From Brachypodius melanocephalos (taxonomy: Eukaryota > Chordata > Aves > Passeriformes > Pycnonotidae), in contig VZSR01000690.1 in NCBI GenBank assembly GCA_013398615.1, positions 481,484 to 545,483 on the forward strand: 64,000 bases of DNA, read 5' to 3'. Position 1 is the first letter of the stretch. Every line of letters starts with the position of its first letter. Shown here piece after piece: positions 52,782 to 64,000 of this stretch. The position numbers were made by a program, and so were the translations under genes. The notes below the pieces were generated by a model. That model did not search any database. It saw only the letters and a list, made by a program, of their open reading frames with translations, and was not told the DNA's origin.

Positions 52782-52803
52782 CATTTCATTTATAAATGAA
52801 ATG
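52782..52803. other. 22-bp perfect palindrome
   Basis: The half site CATTTCATTTA is followed with no spacer by its exact reverse complement TAAATGAAATG. It could be a dimeric protein-binding site or a cruciform-prone sequence; function is unknown. Confidence 0.9.
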
Positions 52804-52809
52804 GTTTTT

Positions 52810-55800
52810 TTCAGCTTGCTGTCTTAAAGCAGTGCCCATGCTCTGCTGTCTTATGAAATACCAAGCCTTAACATATTGGTGATGCTTAATACATACTGAC
52901 ATTCCTGGTTTTTAAATACAGATATTGTCAAGTGTGTTATCCCTGACCACAGCATAATCTCTATTTACACCAATTTAATTGGTACTGCTGCTCAGCACCA
53001 GCAGTACTAATAAAAACAACTAAAGCACTGAGAATACAACAAATGTTTTCTCAGCTGAAGGTCACAATCTCCATTGACCTCCTCCCCCCTTTCTGTCTCT
53101 GAATTTAGGGCAGCATGAGTGGAAAAGTACAAGACACGACTCAATTTACAGCTAATTTGGTACTAGGCCATTTCTCAAAATCCTGCCCTACTTTAATCAC
53201 AGGAAGCACTATGCACAAAGGATTTATGTGTAACTCTGTTGCAAGCGAGGATCTACTCCGGTTAAAGCTAAATATCATTGCAGTCGGACCAGGTCCACCC
53301 CAAAAGTGTGTGCCAAGCCATTAATCTCCATAGCACATGCATAATTATTAACCAACAACAGTATCAGCTAAAGCTTTTTGAGTAGAAGACCTCTAGGATT
53401 TCATAGGTAATAAAAGCTCTTTTATAGAAAAAAGCTTAAATCAGAGAAATAAGTTTCCCCACTATACTTTGTGAGATATTTAAAGAAAACTACAAAAACA
53501 GTGCAATTCTTTATTAAATATTAAGAGGTTCTGAAAGAGCAGTTTCTAGGGGGCCAATTTAATTTCTAAATTGTCCCACTGGGTTTCATCTCTTCTGAAT
53601 TCCATGGGGAAAAAGAGATGAATTTGCCTTTAACAATAATAAAAATCTGATAACAGGAGGGGAAAACATCTTGCAAGCACTGCAATCACACCCCACCACC
53701 CCACTCCCCAAAAAAGTAAGAAGTATTATTTAAACAAAAATTAAGGACAACTCATATTTGAACATTATATCTTAAGATACAAAGTCACATGCAGATGCAT
53801 CTAGCCATGCTTTGGACCAAAGCCAAATTCTCTCCATCCCAGTTGTTCAATTTTATAGTGAGAGAACAAAAGGGGATGTTGATATAATATAATTTGGTAA
53901 CCAATGCTTGGGGCTTGTTAAGGTACAAGTGAGGACATTTATGTGAAAGTAGAGCATAAAATTTAAAGTGTTCTTCAAACTAAAGGATGACGTGTGTCAT
54001 GTAGCATTGTATTTTTTGATTATTTCCGATAGCAGCAGGGCAGCTCAGCATAACGATTTACAATCAAAGACATTGTGTCAATCCTGTGGGTTTCATTTCA
54101 CAACCATTTTGAGGAAAATCAAATCTAGAAGCGATATGCAGTGACAATCCCAAATTTACTATGGCAATTGTGTTTCTATCTGCAGGCAAACAAACATCTA
54201 CAACAAGGTTTTAATTCTTCACTCATAGCATTGATAAAATAAATTTAGCAAATCCCAGTGTCTGGGCATATTGACATGCTAATGTTAGGGTTTTGCTCCA
54301 AATTGCAATGCATTCACTCGACCCTTCATACCAGACACAGGGGAAGCTGACACCACTGGATTGGGACAGAGCAGAACAAGTGATTATCAGCAATGCCAGA
54401 GACCCATGCTCCCCTCACCCCCACCCCCCACTTTCCCCCTCAGTCACACTAAGGTATTTCATGGTGTGGAGGATCACTGAGTGAGGAAGTAACAGCTGCA
54501 GAGGCAGCACCAGCCTCCACAGGTCTATGGCATATTAGCAGGTACACTGAGGCTGATCCTCTTGTTATTAATTTCCTTGCTGTCCTCTGCACAATGTAAA
54601 ACTCTCCCTGGAAGATTTTGGGCAGCAGAGTAGAAGCTCTAATGGGTACCCAAAGTGACTGGGGCCAACTGAGGTGACAAAGTTGCCTCTGTGCCCCCAC
54701 CCTGGAGGCCATCACAGTGACAGTTAGGGCTGGCTACTCTTCCTATGGCAGAAAAGGCACCTTTCTTCTCAATGTCTACTATAAAACCAGCAAAAAATAC
54801 AGTTAAGTAAGTAATGATAATCCTAGAGATTTGTAAGTGCAGGAAGTTAGACTGGCTGGTTGGAGGGAGAGTAAAGAGATTTTTTCATATACGGGATATT
54901 TACAGTGGCCAAAGAAACCATCTCTAAGTGGAAATACAGAATCCCAACTTCCAAGCTCCAACTGGAGAAGCAATGTGATAGCCAGAAGGTAAGGACTGGC
55001 ACTGGAGTGTGTGTGGAGCCACTACCCAGCACTGGCTCTGACTCCAAATTAGCACTTCTAAACAGAAAGGGAAGGGTGAGGCCAGACCATCCATCACTGC
55101 CATGGCTGTCTGTGATGGCCCAGGAACACCTGTGACACGTCCTCCCACACAGGCAGAGAGAGCAATAGGTCTTAGAGGACCATTTTGAGTGCTCTCTGGG
55201 TTGTTCTTCAGCCACTTCTCTAAGCCTAAATTCAGCTTGAGTACAGGCGGCTGCCTCAGAGTTGAAGTCAATGAAGTTGCACCCACCTACACCAGATCTG
55301 AATTGACTCTATGAATAGCTATGTACAGGGTAGGATATTCAGATTCTGTGGTTGCCAAAACCAGACATCTGTGTCAAAGCATTTGACAAGTGCACTGATA
55401 CATGTCAGCAAATTGCCTGAGGTACTTTCTTAAAATCTGCAGTAACTTTTTCTTCCTGAAATACTTAATCTGCACAATGATTAGAAAATGGCTACAAAGG
55501 CAAAATGGTAATAAATATCTGCCTGAGAATTTAACTGTATGCTTGTATTCAAGAAGTGAGACTGCAACTTAAATTTTGTTGCATTCAAAAGAAAAAACCA
55601 AACAAGCCCCACAATTTTCAAATACTATTCCTCCAAAAGCATTGCTACCTGACAAGGTGCTAATGGGATGGTACGAAATATTTCTGTGATTACTAACTCA
55701 GCCTGTAACCATGGCAGGAAATTCAAGATGATCATGATCATCAGTTCCAGAGAGCAATCTCTGTGTGATGTAACATTAATGGGTCAAGTGCCCTGTACTG

Positions 55801-57790
55801 TTTCCTAGCTTAATAATAGAGTTGCGCACCAGATTGCTTGAGGAATCCATATGCCGACATTCTGACTCGGTTGCCTCAGCCCAGGCTGCACTGCTCATTA
55901 CTGGTGTATCTGGATACCACATTCAAGCAAGAAAAAACAGTCAGATTGAAAAAGAAAAAAAAATCTGTTCTGTCTCCTTTTATCATCAAAGGAACTCAGA
56001 GCTTCTTAGGTGTGGAAAGAATGATGAGAAAATTCTATGGAAAGGAATACGAAACGCTGAAAGACATCACTCTTTTTCAGGGAAGGAGTGTAATTTGGAT
56101 TCACAAGAGACACAATATATATGTTCTGTTTTGAATTGAAGGTGGCATCATAAGTAACATCAATAAAGAATACCAAAGCAGCCTGTCCAGGTCTTTGATC
56201 ATTAGGATTTGTATTATAAAGATATATATTTATTTTTCCTCTCACATAAACAACCACAACCTCAGAATTTCTGCAAAACCACAGTTCTGGGTTCTTATGG
56301 ATTCAGTGATTCAATATTCAGGAAAAACAAAAAGAAAACACAAACAAAAGCAACGACCAACAACATAAAAAAAAGAAATAATCTTTTTTAATCAGATATT
56401 TTGAACCCAGCCTGCATAATTAAACAAATTATGTAAAAAATAAAAAGATAGTCACAGGGAATAAATAAGTACAGGAGCATATTTTATAAAATAACTGAGA
56501 TAAGGTAGTCCTCCAAAACCAAGCACAAAAGGCAATTTTCCTAAGAATATGAACCGATCTGAAAACAGTTAGTAAATCTTTAACAGCCTTCAGAAGCAGA
56601 GAAAATTACTCTGGTGCACTGCAGTTGTGACATGGCTGTATCTATTCTACATAACAGGTAGTAGTATCTCTTCACAGCACAACAGTATTTGACATAAGTT
56701 TATGTGAAGCTGCAATGCACTGATTAGCTATATTTGAGAATTTACTGCAGCTTAAGCTATGTTACTCTGGTGACTGCAAAATTTAGTTCAGTAATTTTAT
56801 ACAATTGGCAAACAGGCAGAAACAGTATAATTTAACATTTATGAATTGTCAATTTCCTCATATAAATACTGTAAAGAATTCTGCAATTATCCAATTACCT
56901 AAAGATAGTAAATTGCAGTTTGGAATGCTGCTTGTTTATTAAAGTGATTTACAAATGAACATAAGCACATTGACTTAAAGAGTCTAATCCAGTGACTCAA
57001 CAAAATCTTACTCTGCCTAGCCCAGGTGGTTTCGTAATTCTGATATGTTAGGGAATTTCACAGTCTTTAATGGATCTATAACTCATCCTTTCTCTTGAAA
57101 ATAAACTATTGAGTCCTTTGATGGAGAAGTGCCCTGACTTTCTGGAGTCAGAGGTAAAATGTGAAAAAGTTTAGTACAAATGAATTCAGCACCCTAATAT
57201 TTGTGATTTGACCTATCAAAACTATTCTTATCAAATATGTTATGCTCACTACAAGGTATTTAATTACTTTCCTTTCTCTTGCCTCAGGAAAGAGCAATTT
57301 CTCTTTCCCCATCCCATTGCTCAGAAAGCACTTGCTCAAGCACCAAGGAGCAGAGGCACAGGCAAAGTTCACCTGAATTCACTTGCAGGAAGAAAAGTTT
57401 CCAAGTATGAAAGTAATGGTGTAAAGAGAAACCACTTGTTCCCTGAAATTTGACATTTATATCTTAAATATGGGATCAAGCCCACAGCTTGGAATGAATC
57501 AACAAGCAGAAAAGTTCCAAAATTCTTTGAGCCCCAGACACACAGAAATATATGTACTAAAGAAATGTATATAGAACGCATACAATGAGGTGGAATGTGT
57601 TTACTGTAATAAAAATGTATTTAAAAATACACTTAAAAATTGCTTTTCATATGTTAACAGTAATATTTCAGTAATATACAAGGACAAGCTAAGTATTTCA
57701 GTGATATGCACTTACACAATGTCATCTATTGCTTAGTTACATAAAACCTTTTTTTGAGAATGATATTCAGGGGTCCATATATCTCTTTTT
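52810..57790. other. Intergenic sequence, no supported gene
   Basis: 54400-55290 is GC-richer than the neighbours and carries overlapping frames on both strands (up to 122 codons on the minus strand), which is typical of non-coding sequence with few AT-rich stops. No domain, signal peptide or known element is recognised. Confidence 0.6.
56321..56382 (+). repeat. A-rich low-complexity tract
   Basis: AAAAAC/AAAAAG-like sequence with few T. No associated element was recognised. Confidence 0.75.
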
Positions 57791-57802
57791 GACATGATCC
57801 CA

Positions 57803-58090
57803 GAAAAAAAAAAAAAAGAAAAAGAAAAAGAAAAAAGAAAAAAGAAAAAAGAAAAAGAAAAAGAAAAAGAAAAAGAAAAAGGAAAAGAAAAAGAAAAAGA
57901 AAAAGAAAAAGAAAAAGAAAAAGAAAAAGGAAAAGAAAAAGAAAAAGAAAAAGAAAAAGAAAAAGAAAGAAAAAGAAAAAGAAAAAGAAAAAGAAAAAGA
58001 AAAAGAAAAAGAAAAAGAAAAAGAAAAAGAAAAAGAAAAAGAAAAAGAAAAAGAAAAAGAAAAAGAAAAAGAAAAAGAAAAAGAAAGAAG
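57803..58090 (+). repeat. (GAAAAA)n polypurine microsatellite, about 288 bp
   Basis: The array opens with a run of about 15 A and continues as near-perfect hexamers GAAAAA for almost 290 bases, with a few GGAAAA or GAAAGA variants, mainly in the first two thirds. All bases on the + strand are purines. Open frames on both strands through it (Lys/Glu on +, Leu/Phe/Ser on -) are by-products of the repeat. It probably grew from a poly(A) tract. Confidence 0.97.
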
Positions 58091-59511
58091 TAAAAACTTG
58101 ACAATTTAGCGAAAATTCTTCTGTTCAATTTCTTGTATTTCATTCATCATTACAGTACCAGAGGACCATTGATTAGAGCAGAAATTGTGTGTTCTTTCTT
58201 CTTCTCCTCAAGAGGACAATTGTGTGTGTTGTTTTTCTTTTGCTTCATTTCTTGCACACATAGACTGCTGGGGAAAATTTGTGCCGGGGAAGCTAGGGTG
58301 AAAGACTTCTGTTAGTGTCAAAGATATTAAATTCTATGGTGCTATTTCATCTTTGTGCAAAAGCATTACAAGGCCATATAGAGAATAATGTCCTTTAAGT
58401 AAAACCATCTTTTAGCCTTGTATATACAAAGCTGTTCTCTCATTGACCTAAATATTTATTGCACAGGGCATGTGCTGAGGGCTGAGTCATCAGTATTGTA
58501 AAAAATCCAGAGGATTGGTGAAAACTTGGTCACAACAATCCACTAGAAGCCTTAAAGGTTTAAGCTGAACTGTCTTCCATTAGCAGACATGGAAATTTAT
58601 GTAATGAAACATTCAAACCACTAAATCACCAAGAAGAGTCTATTAACCTTTTCCCAACAGAACTCTTCCAACAGAAAACTGGTGTTGTGGCTAAAAAAAA
58701 AAAATTTAAAGTATCTGATTTCTACAGAAATTTTGCCTGCCTGTTGAAAAAATAAAAACATAAAAAGTTTCTGAAACCCATTCTCTGAAAAGTTCTAGTC
58801 AAAGACATAAACTTAGCTTCTTTCACACATCTTGACAATGTTTAGATCTGTTGACAGTGTTGTTATCAAGAAATGCCGAGGGGACACGGACAGAAATCTG
58901 TTTCATGTAGCTCATTTAAGATAATACCTTCTCCTACTGTTTGCTATCCCAGCACAACCAGTATGTCCAGAAATAGATGGAAGCAACTGTGTGCAAAGGG
59001 TGGTTGGTGATAAATCCATCACAATTGAAATTCAAGGTTCAAAATCCTTGACAACAGAAGGGATCCAGATTTGATTTCGACAGGAAAATGAATTATACAC
59101 TCTTCCATGATGTTCTGGGGGATTTAGTCCTAGAAAGATGCCTCACAGCCAGATGCAGGTTCCCATTGCTCTCCTAGAGGACTGACAGGGTCACTGTCAC
59201 TTTCAGGGATCCATTTTGGTTGGGCTCAGTTTGAGGCCAAGAGTGTATTAGGATTATATCTGCATAGAGACCAGAGCACTGGAACTAGCACCAGTACTGA
59301 AGACTGAATATTGATTTTAGCCTTATCTGTTCAGGGTCTAAACAATCTCTAAATTTCTTTGTTAAGTTCTCAAATTCAGATAAGTCCACTTCGAATTTAA
59401 TCATCAACTGCCTGCCAAATTTATTCTGATAAATAGTGCCCCAAATATCTCATTTGTTTTTAAATTTGCATACTAACTAGGATCATAGTAGTCTATTTTC
59501 AATTAAGGAGA

Positions 59512-59578
59512 GGGCATGGGCAAGGCAAGCAAGGCAAGGCATAGGCAAAGACAATGGCAAGGCAAGGCAAGGCAAGGG
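59512..59578 (+). repeat. (GGCAA)n imperfect pentanucleotide repeat
   Basis: GGCAA-type units recur through about 67 bases, with the last four units perfect (59556-59575) and the earlier ones broken by substitutions and small insertions. Confidence 0.85.
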
Positions 59579-60926
59579 AAAGAGAAACACCTCACAAAAA
59601 CCTTATCACTGACAACAAACCCTCTTTCCTTCTTTCTAAGTCTTCCATGCTAGACGACCTTTCTGAAACTCACTCTTCTTGAAATTTTAGGCAAATGCCC
59701 CCTAAAACTCCAAAGCCCAGGTGTCTGGAGGCAGAACTTCTTATACCAAGGAGATGACCAGGATTGAGGATATTCAACACAAAACAAAAAGAGGTAAGGT
59801 CAGGCCCTAGAGTCTTAGCCCCTTCTTTTCAGCCTCCTATAGCTCTTGTGCCAGCTCTTGTTCTATCAGGTGTGTCAATAACTGTGTCAGGTTGCATTAG
59901 CCTTGAGATCAGTTGAGTTCTCAGGCTCTCAAAGGTTTTCACCACCACCACCATGTTGTTGGCTCTGCACAGATGAGGTTTGTACTTATGGGAGCTCCAA
60001 AAGAGTCCAAACACAAAGCTTTAAAATGCTACTAAAGCAACTAAGCTACTAAAATCTCCATTCTGGAGTGAAAAGTTTCATTAGAAATAGGACAACAACT
60101 GAGAACCTTCAATAGAAGGGATCAAGAACTGAGAATAGATTTGCTCCTCACCAAGTCAACTGTTGTGGACAGTGTCTAGAATCCAGCCTCTGTTGTCCAT
60201 GTATGTTCCAAAGTTGTGCCTTGCTGGTGATTTCCTGTATACAGGACCACCCTGTATACTTACCCTGTGCCTAGTCAAAAAGTGTAGAAGTACAGTTAAG
60301 GACTAGCCAACATATGCAGATGTCAAGCAGAAATATTAAAAGTCAATACTGAAAAATGAAGTTGTGTAAAACTGTCAAAAAAAATTCTACAAACATTAAT
60401 AAGACATGCAGCTTCTCTAATGTTGTTTCAATCAATACTGTCCTAAAGCAATGGGTAGCACAGGAGAAAATGCAAGGCTTCATGTAGTGAGGGTTTTCCT
60501 TGTTACCTGTATATGTCTGTTGGTTGAGGTTCTTTACCTTACATTTTGTTAATATGTACATATGGAGATTCTGTAGGGAGAAAAATCATGTCCTTGTGGG
60601 ACAAAGGTACACCCTCCACTGTTTTTGCAAGGCACCCTGTGGGGAAAACCTGGACGTGGGGTTGACGTGCTGAAAATCAGTTTCTTCAGTTGTGGATTGC
60701 ATCATGCCACACTTCAAAGGAGGATAGGACACACCATTTCCTGATAAAGACATTGTGTATTTTGGCTGTGGGCAGCACTAGTTCTTTAAAATCTTCTTTC
60801 TCATCAGCCAGGGAAGAGTATATTTATATATTTGATGTTTTAGTACAATCTATTTAAGCAACCCCTGAAACTTCACATACAAATGCCTTAAGTTTCAGGA
60901 ATGCAAATAGTAACAACTGTTCTGTG

Positions 60927-60950
60927 ATTTTTTTTTTTTTAATTTTTTTT
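60927..60950 (+). repeat. Poly(T) tract
   Basis: T run broken by a single AA. Confidence 0.85.
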
Positions 60951-62794
60951 AATCTATACTCCTGTCACCACGAATGCTGAAATCTCTGGAGGTAAGTCTG
61001 AAGTACTTCACTATCATTGCCAACAAGGTATTAGTAAACTCCATTATGAGTCCTCTGGGGTAATGCTAAATGAACAAAATTGTATGTTGGTCTTGGCTCT
61101 GTTTTCTGTTGTTAGATGAATAAATTAAATTCATCTGAACTGAGTGACCACTTGGGCTATAAATTTGAAGGGATGATAAATGAAGTATAGCCTTTCCTTC
61201 TCTCTTCTCATAGTTTGTGATTAGCCCAGAGGCCTGCTGAGAGAAAGGAGGCAAAGGAAAAGACAAGGAACAGAGTACCCTGGGTTTGCAGTGTGTTGTG
61301 CCTGGATGTCTCTGATAAAACTGTATCATACACATAATCTCTGAGAAGTCTGTATATTGTTTAGCGGCAGGTAATCTTGCAATTATAATTGTGGGTTTTG
61401 TGGGAATAAGTAATAAAATATTATTCAATCTACTATTGAAATGATTTCCAAGCCTCAATGTTCACTTATAAATATGTATACCTGTAAGACTGGCCTGACT
61501 AAGGCATCTTAGCTATGTTCTTTCACTGAATATCTCCATGAAAGAGGCCCTCTCTCTGCTCAGTCACAGATGGAGTCTATGTTCCTAAATGACTCGGTAG
61601 GTTAAGGCCCTAACTGCAATTTCTCATGCATTATCTTCTATTGCCTATTTTTCTCAAGTGCAGTTGGTTTTATTGGTGGCATATTTGGAAAGACAAACTC
61701 CTGCAGCACCTTCTGAAGAGGAGTCTGTCCCATATGCCAGTATGTGAGGACAGCTGCTAGGCTCCTCATTTCTCCAAGGAGATGAGTAACAGTGGTAGCT
61801 GAAGACAGCAAGATCTAGTATGTCTGAAACTGGTCTGGAATGCAGGAAGCCTGGATTTTATACCAAATCTGTCAATGTGTGTTTTGTAACTCACCTTAGG
61901 TAAATCTGTATCACTCATTAGTTTTTTTTCCTCTACCGATAATTTTCTTCATTGTCTCTTCATGGTATAAACTCTTTGAGATAAGAGCTGCTACTCTTTT
62001 CATGTAGAAAAACCGAAGACCTAAGCTGGGCACTACACAATTAAATCACAAATACAGCACTTCAGTTCTTTTGTACATGCATGTAATTTTTAAACACTTC
62101 AGAAACAATCAGTTAAATCTACTTTCCCAGTGTAGTAAATTGACAACAGGATACTCAAGTGAAAAGCTTTTAACTTCTAAAAATCAGTAGCAAACTACAG
62201 ACTACAGCCTTGAAACCCTGGCTGATACCACCTGATCCAGTCCTTGCTCTCTTTCTATGGAGTCTGCTAAGTTTGAGGTACGTTATCCCTTCCAGTGATA
62301 CACATACAAACAGCTTGGTAAAAAAGTCCACTAAACTTGTATAACAAATGCACAAGTGTATTTTAGCTCAGAAGTATTATGGATCCAGAGTTGTCTTTAC
62401 ATGTCACAATTACATTTTTTTACCCATGCTTTTACCATGTGTTATAAGCATATGGCATGTTGGCAATGCATGACAAAAATGCACAAAGTACAGTGTTAAA
62501 AAAATCCTAGCAAAAAGTTTGAGAAGCTGCCTATTACTCTATTTTCTGTTAAGTAAGTCAGGCATCTTCTAAAGTACCAATTTTCTTGTAAACTGAAGAC
62601 TCCCTCTACACTCACCAGAGGCTTTTATTTTCATACTAGATAGAAACATCCAGCTCTAGGAAGGGACTTGATATTCTGGTCTCTTGCTGACAATAGATAC
62701 AGGTTACATTGTCAACTTGTTTGTTCTGGTAGAGAGTGTAGATCATCTGGTATGGTAGGATGGCTTGAAAAGGAGAAAGCAGTTGATGTTGAAA

Positions 62795-63455
62795 GCAGTG
62801 GATGTTGTCTACCTTGACTTCAACAAGGATTTTTACACTGTCTCCCATCCTTACAGGTGAGTTTGCAAAATGCAGGTCAAAGGAATGGACCTTGAGGTGG
62901 ATCAAGAACAGGATGAATTGCACAGATCAGAGAGCGTCATGATCAGTGGAACAGAATTCCATTGTAGTCAGTGGCATTCCCCAAGTACCAATATTGGGTT
63001 CAGTCTTATTCAATCTGTTTATCAATGACATGGATGAAGATATAAAACGCATCCTTAGCAAGTTTGCCAAATATATGAAACTAAGAAGAGTGGCTGATAA
63101 ACCTGAAGGTTGTGCTGCCATTCAGTGAGGCCTTGACAGGATTGGGTGAGGAGAAACCTAATGAAGTTCAACAAAGGCAAAATGGAGGGTCCTGCACCTG
63201 GGGAGGAATAACCCCAAAGACCAGCACAAATTGGAGGCTGACCTGCCGGAGAGCAGCTCTGTGAAGAAGGACCTCAAGATAGTGGTGAGTGACAAGCTGA
63301 TCATGAGCCAGCAGTGCCCTTGCAGCTAGGAATGCCAACGGTAATCTGGTGTGCATCTAGAAGAGTGTGGTCAAGGGAGGTCATCCTGCCCCTCTACTGG
63401 GCTCTAGTGAGGAGTATTGTGTTCAATTCTGGTCTCCACAATTCAAGAAAGATAA
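62795..63455 (+). mobile_element. CR1-family LINE fragment (reverse-transcriptase ORF remnant)
   Basis: Translating the + strand with frame changes gives the CR1 ORF2 reverse-transcriptase series: DVVYLDFNKDF near 62801, RWIKN-like and VVISGTE-like pieces near 62900-62950, GIPQVPILGSVLFNLFINDM near 62970, and CVQFWSPQFKK near 63420. The catalytic FADD box is changed to FAKY (around 63065), and stops and frameshifts break the frame, so it is inactive. The fragment is 5'-truncated, as is usual for CR1, and it also lacks the CR1 3' end because the match stops abruptly where retroviral LTR-like sequence begins. CR1 is the main LINE of birds and other reptiles. Confidence 0.85.
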
Positions 63456-64000
63456 CCATAACCTCTGCCTTTTCTCTCACTCTCTCACTGGAGGGGTAGG
63501 GAAAGGGGGAGGAGCTGTGGGGAGTTTAAATTCCCTATCAGCTTAAGCCATGACAGTTTTTAGTTGGCACTCAGTGTGGGGTATGAAGTGTTGAGATAAA
63601 AACAGATTGGATCAGAATGGGTTGGAAACAATTTTGGTCTAAGTATTTGTGTATTAGCTGTGGAGCCCTCTGGTTACAATGTTGCTCAGGCTTTTCATGT
63701 GGTTGGGGTATCTAACCCTGTATATATTTCACTATTTGCAATATGTGCTCACCAGGATGCTATTTTTCAGAATGGAGAGAGGGATCAGGATTGCTTTGTT
63801 GATATGCTTCATTATATCAATTTATGGCATGATCATCTCAAGGGCAAACAGGGTCATTTGGGATGTGTATTCAGAGTGGCTCTCCTGCCCTGAACTTGCC
63901 TTCTGCCACTGGGAATTCATTAACAACCATATCCAAGGGAACATGATTTTCCCCAGCTTTTTACCTCCTTTTCCTTCTTCAGACCTGTTACAACAGCTTT
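63456..64000 (+). mobile_element. Endogenous retrovirus fragment: LTR 3' end, primer-binding-site-like stretch, leader and degenerate gag-like region
   Basis: About 100 bases of GC-richer sequence end in TGACA at 63555, resembling a 3' LTR terminus. A spacer follows, then TGGCACTCAGTGTGGGG (63565-63581), which resembles a retroviral primer-binding site of the form seen in avian ERV-L-like elements. From 63660 a 77-codon frame opens and then breaks, and the sequence runs off the window. The gag-like assignment is inferred from position after the leader, not from a recognised motif. Most of the LTR is missing on its 5' side, where CR1 sequence abuts. This is an old, non-functional copy. Confidence 0.5.

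Larger units (their letters stand above)
58095..62790. other. Intergenic sequence, no supported gene
   Basis: Only the GGCAA repeat and a poly(T) run stand out. The minus-strand frame at 61066-61458 (130 codons) has no recognised motif. Confidence 0.6.

Noticed and set aside
54847..55286. 120-122 codon minus-strand frames in GC-richer sequence
   Set aside because: Two different minus frames and one plus frame overlap; no conserved motif or splice context favours any of them.
55727..55742. 16-bp palindrome GATGATCATGATCATC
   Set aside because: Expected about once by chance and built from a short TGATCA repeat.
57733..58143. Long open frames on both strands (136 codons minus, 99 codons plus) of Phe/Leu/Ser and Lys/Glu
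   Set aside because: They are direct translations of the GAAAAA hexamer array, which is a multiple of three and lacks stops.
61066..61458. 130-codon minus-strand open frame
   Set aside because: No domain, signal or neighbouring gene structure; length is possible by chance in a 64-kb window.
1..64000. CRISPR arrays, bacterial operons, tRNA and rRNA genes
   Set aside because: No regularly spaced repeats with unique spacers, no ribosome-binding-site/ORF series and no cloverleaf or rRNA signature were seen; the sequence is vertebrate.

Overview
The window looks like AT-rich nuclear DNA from a sauropsid vertebrate, most likely a bird. The evidence is one intact vertebrate neuronal transcription-factor gene with a non-coding first exon, no bacterial-style gene packing, few transposable elements, and a decayed CR1 LINE (the main avian and reptilian LINE family) joined to an endogenous-retrovirus fragment at the right end. 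I cannot name a species.

The only confident protein gene is NEUROD6 (NEX1/MATH2/ATOH2) on the + strand. Its whole coding sequence of 337 codons lies in one exon (26995-28008). A probable non-coding exon 1 ends at a splice donor at 25535/25536. Intron 1 is about 1.4 kb and contains a C tract and a (CT)n tract. A poly(A) signal lies at 28314-28319. Upstream of exon 1 is a compact cluster of a CACGTG E-box, a perfect CRE (TGACGTCA) and a CAGATGG E-box. The 11-mer CAGATGGCATG of that last site recurs about 550 bp further upstream.

The left 25 kb (1-25300) is non-coding as far as I can tell. It holds simple repeats and short AT-rich blocks dense in homeodomain/POU-type motifs, at about 8.05 kb, 14.4 kb and 17.7 kb, which could be distal enhancers. 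Minus-strand pieces between about 1.75 and 5.45 kb look faintly protein-like but are broken by stops and frame changes. In mammals NEUROD6 lies head to head with ITPRID1, so such remains would be on the expected strand, but I could not establish homology.

The right 35 kb (28340-62790) is a gene desert with microsatellites. The largest is a 288-bp polypurine (GAAAAA)n array at 57803-58090; a (GGCAA)n array lies at about 59.5 kb. The last 1.2 kb is mobile-element debris: a + strand CR1 reverse-transcriptase remnant (about 62.8-63.45 kb) abutting the 3' end of an LTR, a primer-binding-site-like stretch and degenerate retroviral leader/gag-like sequence that runs off the window. I see no new multigene system; the points of interest are regulatory and repeat-structural and centre on NEUROD6.
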